DNA of 64,000 nt from Methylobacterium sp. C25. Its GTDB lineage: Bacteria > Pseudomonadota > Alphaproteobacteria > Rhizobiales > Beijerinckiaceae. Numbering within the stretch: position 1 is the first letter of the stretch; every line of letters starts with the position of its first letter. The notes beneath the pieces were generated by a model. The model saw only the letters and a program-made list of their open reading frames with translations, did not search any database and had not been told where the DNA came from. A program made the position numbers and the translations under genes. The stretch spans positions 62,001 to 126,000 of the forward strand of contig NZ_JAAUVI010000009.1 of assembly GCF_021352225.1 (NCBI RefSeq), in the 5' to 3' direction. Positions 52,174 through 59,722 of this stretch are shown here, piece by piece.

Positions 52174-53025
52174 TCAGATGTCCAAAAGTTCAGCTTCGTA
52201 CCGTTCTTCTTCAAGATAACTCGCCACATCTAGCGTGATGTCTGCCCATTGCTCGACAAGTTTCCGAGGAAGCTCACCGCTCACCTTCTGGATTGCGCTA
52301 GATAAAACCTCAGGCCAAGCGACCAGCTTCACACTACGATCAGTACACATGCGCTGCGCAAGCTCATCGGATTTCTCTTCGATCCACTTATCTCTATCGA
52401 ACTCTTGGTCTATCGTTGCGTCTCGCTGAGCACCTTTCCATGAGTATTCCCAAGGATTGTCGCCTCGTTCCACCAGCTTCTTTTTCTGAGCCCGCATGTT
52501 ACTTATGGTTCTAGGCGACACTCCCGAAGATGCCTGAATTTCAGCAATAGAGAAGCTTTCCCTGCGCACCAACACCCACGCGAACTCAAGCTTATTCTCT
52601 TTCGAGACCGGCAGCTTATCTTTGTGGTTTTCTCTTCCGGCCTCAAGTTGTGCTTCAGATACCGACCCGTTGAATATCTTGACCGGTATCCCCCGAGACC
52701 ACCCAACGGACCTGTAGGCACTGTACCGATGGTGTCCATCAATTATGTAGAACTTCTGTCCAATTGCCGTAACTTGGATAGCCTCTAGTGGCATCTCCAC
52801 TTCGTTTAGGGCAGACATCAAGACCCGGATGTGGCTCCTATCGAACAGCGGTTCGTCAAGGCGGTTCTTCCTGATCTGAAAGACATCCGGGGCTGTATGA
52901 AGCTGCCCCATAGGCAAGGAGCGTGGTTGATCCGTGTTTCGCTCTTGGGACTTCTCAATCTCTAGCAGATCAGCGAACTGCAGCTTTCCATCGGGAACAA
53001 CAATCTGTTGCGTAAGCTTCGGCAT
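52174..53025 (-). CDS. ParB/Srx-fold nuclease-domain protein
   Basis: A 283-residue protein with a ParB N-terminal-like domain: SHIRVLMSALNEVEMPLEAI then KFYIIDGHHRYSAYRSVGW near residue 115. A helix-turn-helix follows (SFSIAEIQASSGVSPRTISN). The C-terminal part is helical and acidic. Such proteins act as element partition factors or CTP-binding DNA-binding regulators. It is followed on the same strand by end-to-end genes; the upstream neighbour stops 3 bp before its start. Confidence 0.85.
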   Translation of the reverse strand: MPKLTQQIVVPDGKLQFADLLEIEKSQERNTDQPRSLPMGQLHTAPDVFQIRKNRLDEPLFDRSHIRVLMSALNEVEMPLEAIQVTAIGQKFYIIDGHHRYSAYRSVGWSRGIPVKIFNGSVSEAQLEAGRENHKDKLPVSKENKLEFAWVLVRRESFSIAEIQASSGVSPRTISNMRAQKKKLVERGDNPWEYSWKGAQRDATIDQEFDRDKWIEEKSDELAQRMCTDRSVKLVAWPEVLSSAIQKVSGELPRKLVEQWADITLDVASYLEEERYEAELLDI

Positions 53026-53028
53026 ACC

Positions 53029-53745
53029 CTATTGCCCACCACCGAGAGAATGCCTCTGGCTCGCCTTAGGAGCCCCTATGAGCCCCTTCCGCCAACGCTC
53101 GACACTCACCTGCCAAGATGGTGTTCCCGGCCCCTGGAGGCCTCCTGAGAGCCTTGGAGCCCTCGCCAGGGCTTGCGATGCCAACGCGGTATCCTGAGCC
53201 ATCTGAGCGAACGCTGAGGGCTGTGCGTCCTCCCACTGCTTCTGAGCTTCCCCTTGGTTGATGATTTCCTGGTTAGTGGCTTGGCGTTGAGCCTCTGCGG
53301 CCTCGTGGTCACCCTGAAGAAACTGCTGGGCCTGCTGCCTCCATCCGAGCGGCACAACTCCGTCAGGGTAAAGCTGCTTCTCAAGTTCGTTATAGTCGAT
53401 TGCCCCAGGGACGCCGGGAGCAGTTAGGTGTGTTTGATCAGAGCCCACCGGCTGATCTGCGGTGACTGAAAGCTCCGATGTCGGTCCCGAAAGCTGCACT
53501 GCGTCATCATTTGTCTCCGATGGGACAGTGTGTCTTGTCAGGAAGCCATCCGTGTCTTGCCAATAGGTGTCGCCGGGTTGATTTTTGATCAGCAATCCAT
53601 CCTGATTCCGCCACGGCGAAAACTTCTTGAACAATTGGATAAGATCGCTGTTCCACTGCTCGTTTTTGATTTGAGGAGGCGCTCCGCTATTCCCGTTTGT
53701 TCCCTGAAATCCCCAAAGGCCGTCATCGTCGTTTAACAACCGCAT
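53029..53745 (-). CDS. hypothetical element protein
   Basis: A 238-residue Gln-, Ala- and Pro-rich protein without a recognised domain. N-terminal DDGLWGFQGTNGNSGAPPQI, a central IDYNELEKQLYPDGVVPLGW and a helical QQAQQFLQGDHEAAEAQRQA are the notable parts. It could be a virion-scaffold or DNA-associated protein, but nothing in it proves this. It overlaps the upstream small gene by 13 bp and is 3 bp from the ParB-like start, so the three form an operon. Confidence 0.6.
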   Translation of the reverse strand: MRLLNDDDGLWGFQGTNGNSGAPPQIKNEQWNSDLIQLFKKFSPWRNQDGLLIKNQPGDTYWQDTDGFLTRHTVPSETNDDAVQLSGPTSELSVTADQPVGSDQTHLTAPGVPGAIDYNELEKQLYPDGVVPLGWRQQAQQFLQGDHEAAEAQRQATNQEIINQGEAQKQWEDAQPSAFAQMAQDTALASQALARAPRLSGGLQGPGTPSWQVSVERWRKGLIGAPKASQRHSLGGGQ

Positions 53746-53999
53746 GCTTGAATACGCTCCTCGATTTCAGTATCCATGGCAGTCTGCGAGTATCTCTTTG
53801 CATCGCTTTGGTCCACGTAGACTTTCATCATATCAAGCAGGAGCATAGGGTTACTCGGGATACCTCCAAGACGATCAACGGCGATCCCATGGGCCGCTTT
53901 CATAAGCTCTCGATTGTCTCCCTGAAGTCGGACGAAGAAGCAGTATTCCTTTGTGTTTGTGTGAAGCCCTCTTGGCTCCCTGAAGCGCTGTGTGATCAC
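53733..53999 (-). CDS. hypothetical small element protein
   Basis: An 88-residue protein starting at GTG 53999 (MITQRFREPRGL). It has EYCFFVRLQGDNRELMKAAH and PSNPMLLLDMMKVYVDQSD. No family is recognised. It overlaps the 238-residue gene and leads the small operon with the ParB-like gene. Confidence 0.5.
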   Translation of the reverse strand: MITQRFREPRGLHTNTKEYCFFVRLQGDNRELMKAAHGIAVDRLGGIPSNPMLLLDMMKVYVDQSDAKRYSQTAMDTEIEERIQACGC

Positions 54000-54024
54000 G
54001 CTAAGTCCTCAAATGTGATTGCAT

Positions 54025-54046
54025 AAAAAAGGAGCCCGAAGGCCCC
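54025..54046 (-). terminator. terminator downstream of the serine recombinase
   Basis: On the minus strand GGGGCC-TTCG-GGCTCC is followed by six T residues. It would stop transcription from the recombinase gene before the small operon. Confidence 0.55.
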
Positions 54047-54132
54047 TGGGTTTGACGGTGAGCACCTTTAGGAGTGCCCATGGGTTGGTAGAGATAGTCA
54101 GTTGAGAACGCTGCTGATTAGCCGCCGTTTCG

Positions 54133-54204
54133 CTAGGGGGTGGCCGTTATGACCCTAAAGCGACGCTAAGCCTTAGAGCCTCACCGCAAATTATGCCTGT
54201 GAGA
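54133..54204. repeat. 72-bp imperfect direct repeat, unit 1
   Basis: The unit starts CTAGGGGGTGGCCGTTATGA and ends TATGCCTGTGAGA. It aligns with 54268-54339 along its whole length with scattered mismatches. It lies in the ~400-bp non-coding gap between the recombinase and the small operon. Such a pair may be an operator, res-like or replication site. Confidence 0.75.
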
Positions 54205-54267
54205 CCAGCGGTCACTCGGCGGCCCTTGAAGCACCGTCTTTTGGCACCCCAGCAGCAACTGTTTTCT

Positions 54268-54339
54268 CTAGGGGGGGCCGTTTGTGACCCTAAATCAGTG
54301 CTAACTCTTAGAACCCTAAGGCTAATCATGCCCATGAGA
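54268..54339. repeat. 72-bp imperfect direct repeat, unit 2
   Basis: Starts CTAGGGGGGGCCGTTTGTGA and ends CATGCCCATGAGA. GACCCTAAA, GCTAA and CTTAGA-like boxes recur in the same places as unit 1. Both units are followed by CCCCAGCAGC-like text (54248 and 54358). Confidence 0.75.
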
Positions 54340-54395
54340 TTGATGTCCCCAAATTAGCCCCAGCAGCGCTCCTTCTTAGGCCCTCGAAAAGCCGC

Positions 54396-55103
54396 TCAGG
54401 AAGCCGCAGGAGACCGACCAATCTTATCCAGCACTCTGGACACCTGAACGGCGCTCCAAAGGCCTCCCCGGGCTGTCTCGATGCCCCGGCTGTTGAGACC
54501 ATCAGCTATCTGGCGGAGGGACGTGGCACCTGCCTGCTCAATGGCTCGAATAACGGACGAAAGGTCTGATGCCCTACCCTCAGCCTTGGCTCGCCGCACC
54601 TGCTTGCTGATCTCTCGACCCTGGACACCATCGGCCCTGAGGTTGCCTCTATCGCCTCCGAGCTTTGTCCCTCTAGCCCTGGCAGCAGCTAAAGCCTTCC
54701 GTGTTCGCTCAGCGATCATTCCGGCCTCAAGCTCAGCAACGCTCAGCATCTGACGCAGCATGAAGGTGCCTACAGGACCCTCCACCATCGGAAGGTCACA
54801 AAACTCCACGGAAACCTCAGCTTTGACCAAGCGGCCCATGAAGTCAGGGTTACGTGTCAACCGGGAGACATTCGCCACGATGAGCTTAGCCCGCATCAAG
54901 CGGCAGTGAGCCAGGGCCTTCTCAAGTTCAGGACGGTAGGAAACGCGTCCGCTCTCAACCTCAGTGAACTCTCCGCAGATAGTCCAATCACCACCATTGA
55001 GCCGAGCCCTGACGGTTTGCTGCTGAGCCTCAAGACCGAGCCCTGAACGCCCCTGCTTGTCCGTGCTGACCCGATAATACGCCACGTAGCGACCGCTGCT
55101 CAT
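54396..55103 (-). CDS. serine recombinase/resolvase family protein
   Basis: A 235-residue small serine recombinase. VAYYRVSTDKQGRSGLGLEA carries catalytic S13 with R11. ESGRVSYRPELEKALAHCRL, KLIVANVSRLTRNPDFMGRL and GTFMLRQMLSVAELEAGMIAE complete the catalytic domain. The C-terminal SLRQIADGLNSRGIETARGG and WSAVQVSRVLDKIG form the DNA-binding part. ATG 55103 has AGGAG upstream. It may resolve dimers or invert DNA through the nearby 72-bp repeats. Confidence 0.92.
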   Translation of the reverse strand: MSSGRYVAYYRVSTDKQGRSGLGLEAQQQTVRARLNGGDWTICGEFTEVESGRVSYRPELEKALAHCRLMRAKLIVANVSRLTRNPDFMGRLVKAEVSVEFCDLPMVEGPVGTFMLRQMLSVAELEAGMIAERTRKALAAARARGTKLGGDRGNLRADGVQGREISKQVRRAKAEGRASDLSSVIRAIEQAGATSLRQIADGLNSRGIETARGGLWSAVQVSRVLDKIGRSPAAS

Positions 55104-55286
55104 ACCCAAAGCTCCTGTTACGTGTCTCGCTACGTCCGTTGTTACAAACGTTACACTTCAGGCAGCCCACTATCAAGCGCAATTATCGAACAATGCTACT
55201 CAATGGAGAGAAAATTCACGCCATTGTCAGTTTACGGTGTAATTGTAATTCGGTAGACTCAAGCATTCAAAAGCTAGGATGCCTCT

Positions 55287-55445
55287 ATGTTTTGGATAGC
55301 ATTTGTTATCATCATGCTTTGCCTGAGCGCCGTATCAGGAAAGTACCTTCACAACCCTGTTGGATGGATTGGTGTGGCCTACATTGCCTTCTGCGTGACC
55401 ATGCTTGTCTCTGTGGTACTCAAAGCCTCCGGTCTCTCAGTGTAA
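55287..55445 (+). CDS. 52-residue small membrane protein
   Basis: ATG 55287 to TAA 55445. The product starts MFWIAFVIIMLCLSAV and later has WIGVAYIAFCVTMLVSVVLK, two transmembrane helices joined by GKYLHNPVG. AGGAT lies 6 bases before the start. It may be a small toxin-like or phage membrane protein. Confidence 0.55.
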   Translation: MFWIAFVIIMLCLSAVSGKYLHNPVGWIGVAYIAFCVTMLVSVVLKASGLSV

Positions 55446-56024
55446 GAACGGAAGGATCAGCCTCAGGCATCCGGCGAATGTCGCCAATGTCCGGCAGGAA
55501 ACCCAAGCGTTCGTCCAATAGGTGAACCTTAGGGCATGAGAGCTTCGGGCCTCTCTGCTGTCTTCACAGATCGCTGGCCTGCCGTGTGACCGTAGGCAGT
55601 CGCCGGGAATCTACCGGGTCCCTTCGCTTGGCTTTGAGGAGAGCTTGGGGACACCCGCCCACTTCGAAAATCCCGGTAAAGCCTGAAGTTGTTGTTTGAC
55701 CTTGAAGCGTTGTGTGTCTCCCGGAGTTTCTGCCAGCAAACACAATGGGTCCCTCCGCTCTGAATTTTACATGGATCAGCAAGGCCTGAAGCCAATCTGG
55801 ACCGGGCACAAAAGGTTCAAGGGCGCCTACAGGGGAGGAGAGGGACTTCAGAGCTTTTTGCCAAACACATATCAATCTTAGCCAAGTTATCGTGTCGTTC
55901 CATTACAATCTCTATGGGTCAGCTAGAGTTATATATTATTTCATCTCTTGACCAAATCCCGAACATAAGTCAAACACTTCAAACCCAAGGCGATACGCCG
56001 GGCATCTAAAGGGGCTGAAAAAGA
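55446..56024. other. 579-bp region with no supported gene
   Basis: Frames on both strands overlap without recognisable domains. An AT-rich segment near 55905-55990 precedes the 56025 gene. One copy of a direct repeat lies at 55847-55884. It probably contains promoters. Confidence 0.5.
55847..55884 (+). repeat. operator-like direct repeat, copy A
   Basis: TTCAGAGCTTTTTGCCAAAC then ACATATCAATCTTAGCCA. It matches 56292-56333 with a four-base insertion and few changes; AACACATATCAATCT is identical in both. Confidence 0.7.
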
Positions 56025-56255
56025 ATGTTTGATTACAGGCACACAGATTTCTTCATCCACGGCGGTCAAATAAGAGACGATGGTACTATGGTCCCTGTGG
56101 TCGTCCAACCGGCTACCGACTCTGCACGGCCGTGGTCAACTCAGTTTGAGATTGGGGAATGGGAGAACGGCGTATTGATCCTACGGACTGAGAAAGATGC
56201 AGCCCTGGTGCTTGAAGCAATAACGGAGTCAGAAATGACCCATGTAACTATGTAA
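56025..56255 (+). CDS. hypothetical small element protein
   Basis: A 76-residue protein, MFDYRHTDFFIHGGQIRDDG to a final ITESEMTHVTM. No domain is recognised. AAAGGGG is upstream of the ATG. It is followed by the MarR-like gene 91 bp on. Confidence 0.6.
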   Translation: MFDYRHTDFFIHGGQIRDDGTMVPVVVQPATDSARPWSTQFEIGEWENGVLILRTEKDAALVLEAITESEMTHVTM

Positions 56256-56291
56256 AAAACTAGACCGCTTGGAGTGCGGTCAGGAGGCTTA

Positions 56292-56333
56292 TTCAGAGCC
56301 TTCTTTTGACTGAACACATATCAATCTGAGTCA
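56292..56333 (+). repeat. operator-like direct repeat, copy B
   Basis: Begins TTCAGAGCCTTCTTTTGACT and ends CAATCTGAGTCA, 13 bases before the MarR-like start. The shared AACACATATCAATCT core suggests a binding site for the regulator encoded next. Confidence 0.7.
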
Positions 56334-56346
56334 TAATGGAGATCGT

Positions 56347-56730
56347 ATGGAACTTAACGATAATTCGGTATCAGAAATTTCTCATCACGATAAGCGAGCT
56401 ATTATGAAGCTGTCCTGGGCAATCAGGGAGATGCTTACGATTTACCCCAAGATTACAGCAACACAGATACTTACGTTCCTTACTGTCGCTGAAGAGCCCG
56501 GCCTTGGTCCTACAGAATACGCCAGAAAGCTTGGAACGCTCCAACCGACAGCATCAACTTGGTTATTACATCTAGGCCCGAAGCGTAGGGGAGAGGAAGG
56601 GACCGGTCTTGGCTTGTTGGACCGAAGAGACGACCCTGAGAGCCTTAGGCAAAAGCAGTTTCATCTGAGCGCAAAAGGACGACCATTGGCCGAGCGTTTG
56701 GCCGGTATTATCCATGGCCGAGCCCCCTAG
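56347..56730 (+). CDS. MarR-like winged-helix regulator
   Basis: A 127-residue protein. Its N-terminal helices are AIMKLSWAIREMLTIYPKIT and TATQILTFLTVAEEPGLGPT. The recognition helix region is ARKLGTLQPTASTWLLHLG, and the wing is GLLDRRDDPESLRQKQFHLS with a C-terminal AERLAGIIHG. The match to MarR is structural in outline. It may repress the 56025-56730 genes through the upstream repeats. Confidence 0.75.
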   Translation: MELNDNSVSEISHHDKRAIMKLSWAIREMLTIYPKITATQILTFLTVAEEPGLGPTEYARKLGTLQPTASTWLLHLGPKRRGEEGTGLGLLDRRDDPESLRQKQFHLSAKGRPLAERLAGIIHGRAP

Positions 56731-56733
56731 AGA

Positions 56734-56755
56734 GGTGATACTTCCGGTGATACAC
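56734..56755 (+). promoter_or_regulatory. right arm-type integrase site pair
   Basis: GGTGATACT (56734) and GGTGATACAC (56746-56755) repeat with the same 12-bp pitch as the left pair at 46864-46885. They lie 67-88 bp inside attR. Confidence 0.75.
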
Positions 56756-56821
56756 GCCTCTAGGAATGTTGATTTACTTCCTTTATAACCAATACCTTAG
56801 CACCTAGTGTTCAGTGCCTAT

Positions 56822-56842
56822 AGTCCTCTCCTGGGCACCACT
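56822..56842 (+). repeat. attR core, 21 bp
   Basis: An exact copy of the tRNA-Leu 3' end (46786-46806). It marks the right end of the element. The residual sequence is a tRNA fragment, not a functional tRNA. Confidence 0.93.
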
Positions 56843-56846
56843 CGCT

Positions 56847-56864
56847 GAAATCATCTTTGATTTC
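56847..56864 (+). terminator. displaced original tRNA-Leu terminator
   Basis: GAAATCA-TCTT-TGATTTC followed by TTTG, 4 bp after attR. Before insertion it would have lain directly after tRNA-Leu. Confidence 0.65.
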
Positions 56865-57212
56865 TTTGCGACTATTCTCCTGAATGCCCACCGGTTCGAC
56901 GGCCCGCGAAAAGTGGGCACTTCTGTATTCGCTTCGATTGATCAGCTGAATACCAGCCGCTGCCTTTCGACGTGAACGGCTGGCCAACCTCGATCACGAA
57001 AAAAAGCGTCAGGTGCTTGCTTGGGTTGGACGTCGATCGCTTCTCGCGGCATCGCGAGCACGGCCCTTCAGGCGTTACCGGCTTTGTGTTGCGGCCGATG
57101 TGCTGCGTGTAGCGGAGACAGCCGCCTCGCATGCGCCGGTGTCGGGATGGCTGACCGGCGTTATGATGAAGCCCTGGGAGGCCTAAACCCCGAGAAAGTA
57201 CAAGGACTCGCT
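56865..57212. other. 348-bp region right of the element
   Basis: Chromosomal GC returns. Overlapping frames show no domain. It may carry remnants of a gene or only regulatory DNA. Confidence 0.45.
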
Positions 57213-57413
57213 TTATCTCGTCAGTGGCGCAGATTTCGGCACGCGCTTTGGTGCGGCCCGCAATCGCAGCAGCATTAAAGCCCCACATGCAGCCACCGCT
57301 GAAGCGCTCCCGCAAAGCATTGCGGCAATCAACGCGAAGATAGCGCCCTGCGCCCAAAACGCTGGGACGGCGATCGCTGCTCCCACCAGGGCGCTGAACA
57401 ATATCAAAAGCAT
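57213..57413 (-). CDS. small membrane protein, two helices
   Basis: A 66-residue product with helices LLILFSALVGAAIAVPAFW and IFALIAAMLCGSASAVAACG and a basic tail. No family is recognised. It lies 160 bp after the sensor kinase on the same strand. A weak ribosome site lowers confidence. Confidence 0.5.
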   Translation of the reverse strand: MLLILFSALVGAAIAVPAFWAQGAIFALIAAMLCGSASAVAACGALMLLRLRAAPKRVPKSAPLTR

Positions 57414-57573
57414 AGCTTTTACCGGCAGAAGCTAACGATTCATCACGACACTGTTGGGACCAATCGTTTACGAAGTCCTAACGGGGGCGTTTGATCCGTC
57501 ATCACTGCATTTTGATCCCCTGCCGAGCCCGGCGGAGCCGCTGGCGAACGCTACGGGAGGGTGCGTCAGAGAG

Positions 57574-58923
57574 CTATGCAGGCGATCCCACTTGGGATCG
57601 AACACTTGCGCGGCAGCCCGGCGCGTTGTCCTCGAGAGCGAATTCGAGGTTGTGAAGCCGTGCGATCGAGTCGACGAGGCTGAGGCCGATTCCAAAGCCG
57701 GAATACGAGCGGACCCTGTTGCTTCGCTGATAGCGCTGCTTCACCCGGTCGACTTCCTCCGGCTTGATCCCGCAACCATTGTCCGCAACGCAGAGCCCTG
57801 GCGGATCGGCCATTGCGGTGAGTTGCACCCATCCTCCTCGCGGCGTGAACTTGATGCCGTTGTCGACGAGGTTGCTCACGGCCTCGAACAGGAGACTCGC
57901 ATCACCATCGACAATCGCTGGCTCCGCCGGCCTCGTCCAGATCAGCGACACGCCTTTGTCGGCGGCGATCGGCGCATAGTATTCGAAGGCGTCGTCGAGG
58001 ATGCGGACGAGATCCGTGCGGGCGAAGGCCGATCGCCTGACCCGGTCCTCCAGTTCCGAGATCCGCAGAAGCGCCGAGAACCGAACCACGATCTGCCGGA
58101 GTTCCCCCACGACATCCTCGTTCACGGCGCGAAAGTCTTCTGCGGTCTTGGCATTTCGCAGCGAGCGCTCCAGGCTCGCCATCACCCGCGTCAGCGGCGT
58201 GCGCAGGTCATGCGCGATATTCTCGTTGACGCCTTTCACCTCTCTCATCAGCCGCTCGAGCTGGTTGAGCATCTCGTTGACAACATTGGTGAGGTGCCCG
58301 AGATCGGCCGACAACCCGCGTTGCGGCAGCCGCTCCGAGAGGTCGCCGCGCATGATCTGCTCGGCCGAGAAGGTGATGGCCTCAATCTGGCGCAGGGAAC
58401 CGACGCCGAAGACGATGGCGCCGACGATCCCTATGGCTACGGTGCCGCCGGCACCCCACGCGAACGTATCGACGAGCGCCGTTTCGAGGGCTTCGAGCAC
58501 CTTGGCGGAACGGCTGACCAGAAGCAGGTTACCGTCCGGCAGCCGGTTGAGCATGCTGTAGAAGGGAAGCGTCTCGCCATTCACCGTCTGAGTCAGCTCG
58601 AACGGCCTGTCGATCGGGGCCGGCCGGGGAAACGGCAGTTCTGCGCCCGCGATACGTTTCCCCTCCGGGGTGAACACCGTGAGCGGCCGTCCGCCCTGCT
58701 CGAAGGCCTGCCAGGTATCCGTGCGCTCGCGCAACTGCGCGCTGCTCAGCCGGCTCAGGCGCGCGGATTCCCAGCGCACCCATTCATAGGCTGAGGTGCG
58801 CCCATAGCTCCGGGTTTCGAGGAAGAGGAAGCCGAACAGGGCGAGCGAGGCAGCTCCGAAGGTGGCGAAGAACAGGAGCGCGACGTGAAACCCGCTCGTG
58901 CGGTGGAGATCACGCAGCCGCAC
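57574..58923 (-). CDS. two-component sensor histidine kinase
   Basis: A 449-residue membrane kinase. Two transmembrane helices (LLFFATFGAASLALFGFLF near 20 and GTVAIGIVGAIVFGVG near 180) flank a ~140-residue periplasmic sensor. HAMP and HisKA follow with the phospho-acceptor NENIAHDLRTPLTRVMASLE. The N-box is SNLVDNGIKFTPRGG and the G-boxes VADNGCGIKPEE and GFGIGLSLVDSI. It overlaps the regulator gene by 14 bp and probably phosphorylates it. The pump upstream is its likely target. Confidence 0.95.
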   Translation of the reverse strand: MRLRDLHRTSGFHVALLFFATFGAASLALFGFLFLETRSYGRTSAYEWVRWESARLSRLSSAQLRERTDTWQAFEQGGRPLTVFTPEGKRIAGAELPFPRPAPIDRPFELTQTVNGETLPFYSMLNRLPDGNLLLVSRSAKVLEALETALVDTFAWGAGGTVAIGIVGAIVFGVGSLRQIEAITFSAEQIMRGDLSERLPQRGLSADLGHLTNVVNEMLNQLERLMREVKGVNENIAHDLRTPLTRVMASLERSLRNAKTAEDFRAVNEDVVGELRQIVVRFSALLRISELEDRVRRSAFARTDLVRILDDAFEYYAPIAADKGVSLIWTRPAEPAIVDGDASLLFEAVSNLVDNGIKFTPRGGWVQLTAMADPPGLCVADNGCGIKPEEVDRVKQRYQRSNRVRSYSGFGIGLSLVDSIARLHNLEFALEDNAPGCRASVRSQVGSPA

Positions 58924-59590
58924 GGAGGATGAAGCCCGTGTTGCGCACCGTATGGATGCAGGGGTTCAGGCCATCCGGGTCGAGCTTCTTGCGGATCTTG
59001 CCGATATGGACGTCGATCACGCTCGACTGATGGTTGAAGCTGTAGCCCCAGACGGATTCGAAGATCATCGTCCGGCTGACCAGCGTGTTGGCATTGCGCA
59101 TCAGGAACTCGACGATCGCGAACTCCTTCGGCAGCAGGTCGATCTCGCGATCGCCGCGGAACAGCACGCGATCGATCAGGTCGAGACGAAGATCGCCGAC
59201 GACGAGTTCGCTGAGCGCGTCCACCGCGACGCTGCGGCGTGCCAGGGCATCGACGCGCGCCGTCAGCTCGATGAACTCGAAGGGCTTTGCGAGGTAATCG
59301 TCGCCGCCCGCCCGCAGGCCGTCGACGCGCTCGTTCACCGCCGACAGGGCACTGAGGATCAGCACCGGCGTCGCGATCTTCGCCTCGCGCAACCGGCCGA
59401 GGACGGCCAGCCCGTCGATCTCCGGGAGCATGCGATCGAGGACGATCACGTCAAACTTGCCCTCCATCGCCTTCTTCAGGCCCGTCGTGCCCGTGGGCGC
59501 GTCGTCGACGCGAAACCCATGGTCCGACAGAGCCGAGCCGATCTCGGCTGCGACGCGCTTGTCGTCCTCGATGATCAGTACGCGCGCCAT
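58910..59590 (-). CDS. OmpR-family response regulator
   Basis: A 226-residue regulator. The receiver begins ARVLIIEDDKRVAAEIG and has the phospho-acceptor in VIVLDRMLPEIDG, with Lys in DYLAKPFEF. The winged-helix domain has DLLPKEFAIVEFLMRNANTL and VIDVHIGKIRKKLDPDGL. ATG 59590 is chosen, with AGGAGACGTG upstream. It likely activates the RND operon. Confidence 0.96.
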   Translation of the reverse strand: MARVLIIEDDKRVAAEIGSALSDHGFRVDDAPTGTTGLKKAMEGKFDVIVLDRMLPEIDGLAVLGRLREAKIATPVLILSALSAVNERVDGLRAGGDDYLAKPFEFIELTARVDALARRSVAVDALSELVVGDLRLDLIDRVLFRGDREIDLLPKEFAIVEFLMRNANTLVSRTMIFESVWGYSFNHQSSVIDVHIGKIRKKLDPDGLNPCIHTVRNTGFILRAAA

Positions 59591-59722
59591 GGCACGTCTC
59601 CTGTTGCAGTCAGGCTTGTTGCGCATGGGCTTAGATAGGCAGTCGTCTAACGAAGCCATGCGGCGAAGTACGCGTTTGCCGTGTGCACGGTGCAGACCCG
59701 TTCGGCGTCCAAAGTCGTCCGG

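Larger units (their letters stand above)
46786..56842. mobile_element. 10-kb tRNA-Leu integrative element (satellite- or prophage-like)
   Basis: The element lies between two exact 21-bp copies of the tRNA-Leu 3' end. A tyrosine integrase is at the left end next to attL. Base composition is lower in GC than the chromosome, and intergenic spaces are AT-rich. Contents include a serine recombinase, a ParB-fold protein, a possible small-terminase protein, a DUF2806-like protein, a zinc-ribbon/HEPN protein, a MarR-like regulator and small unknown genes. No capsid, portal, tail, large terminase or conjugation gene is seen. Confidence 0.92.

Noticed and set aside
54133..54339. CRISPR array
   Set aside because: Only two imperfect 72-bp units are present, with one 63-bp spacer and no cas gene.
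55529..55881. Overlapping small frames in the element's right part
   Set aside because: No ribosome site, domain or stable composition; they overlap one another on both strands.
56822..56842. Second tRNA gene at the right end of the element
   Set aside because: Only the 3' 21 bases match tRNA-Leu; no acceptor 5' strand or anticodon arm precedes it, so it is attR.
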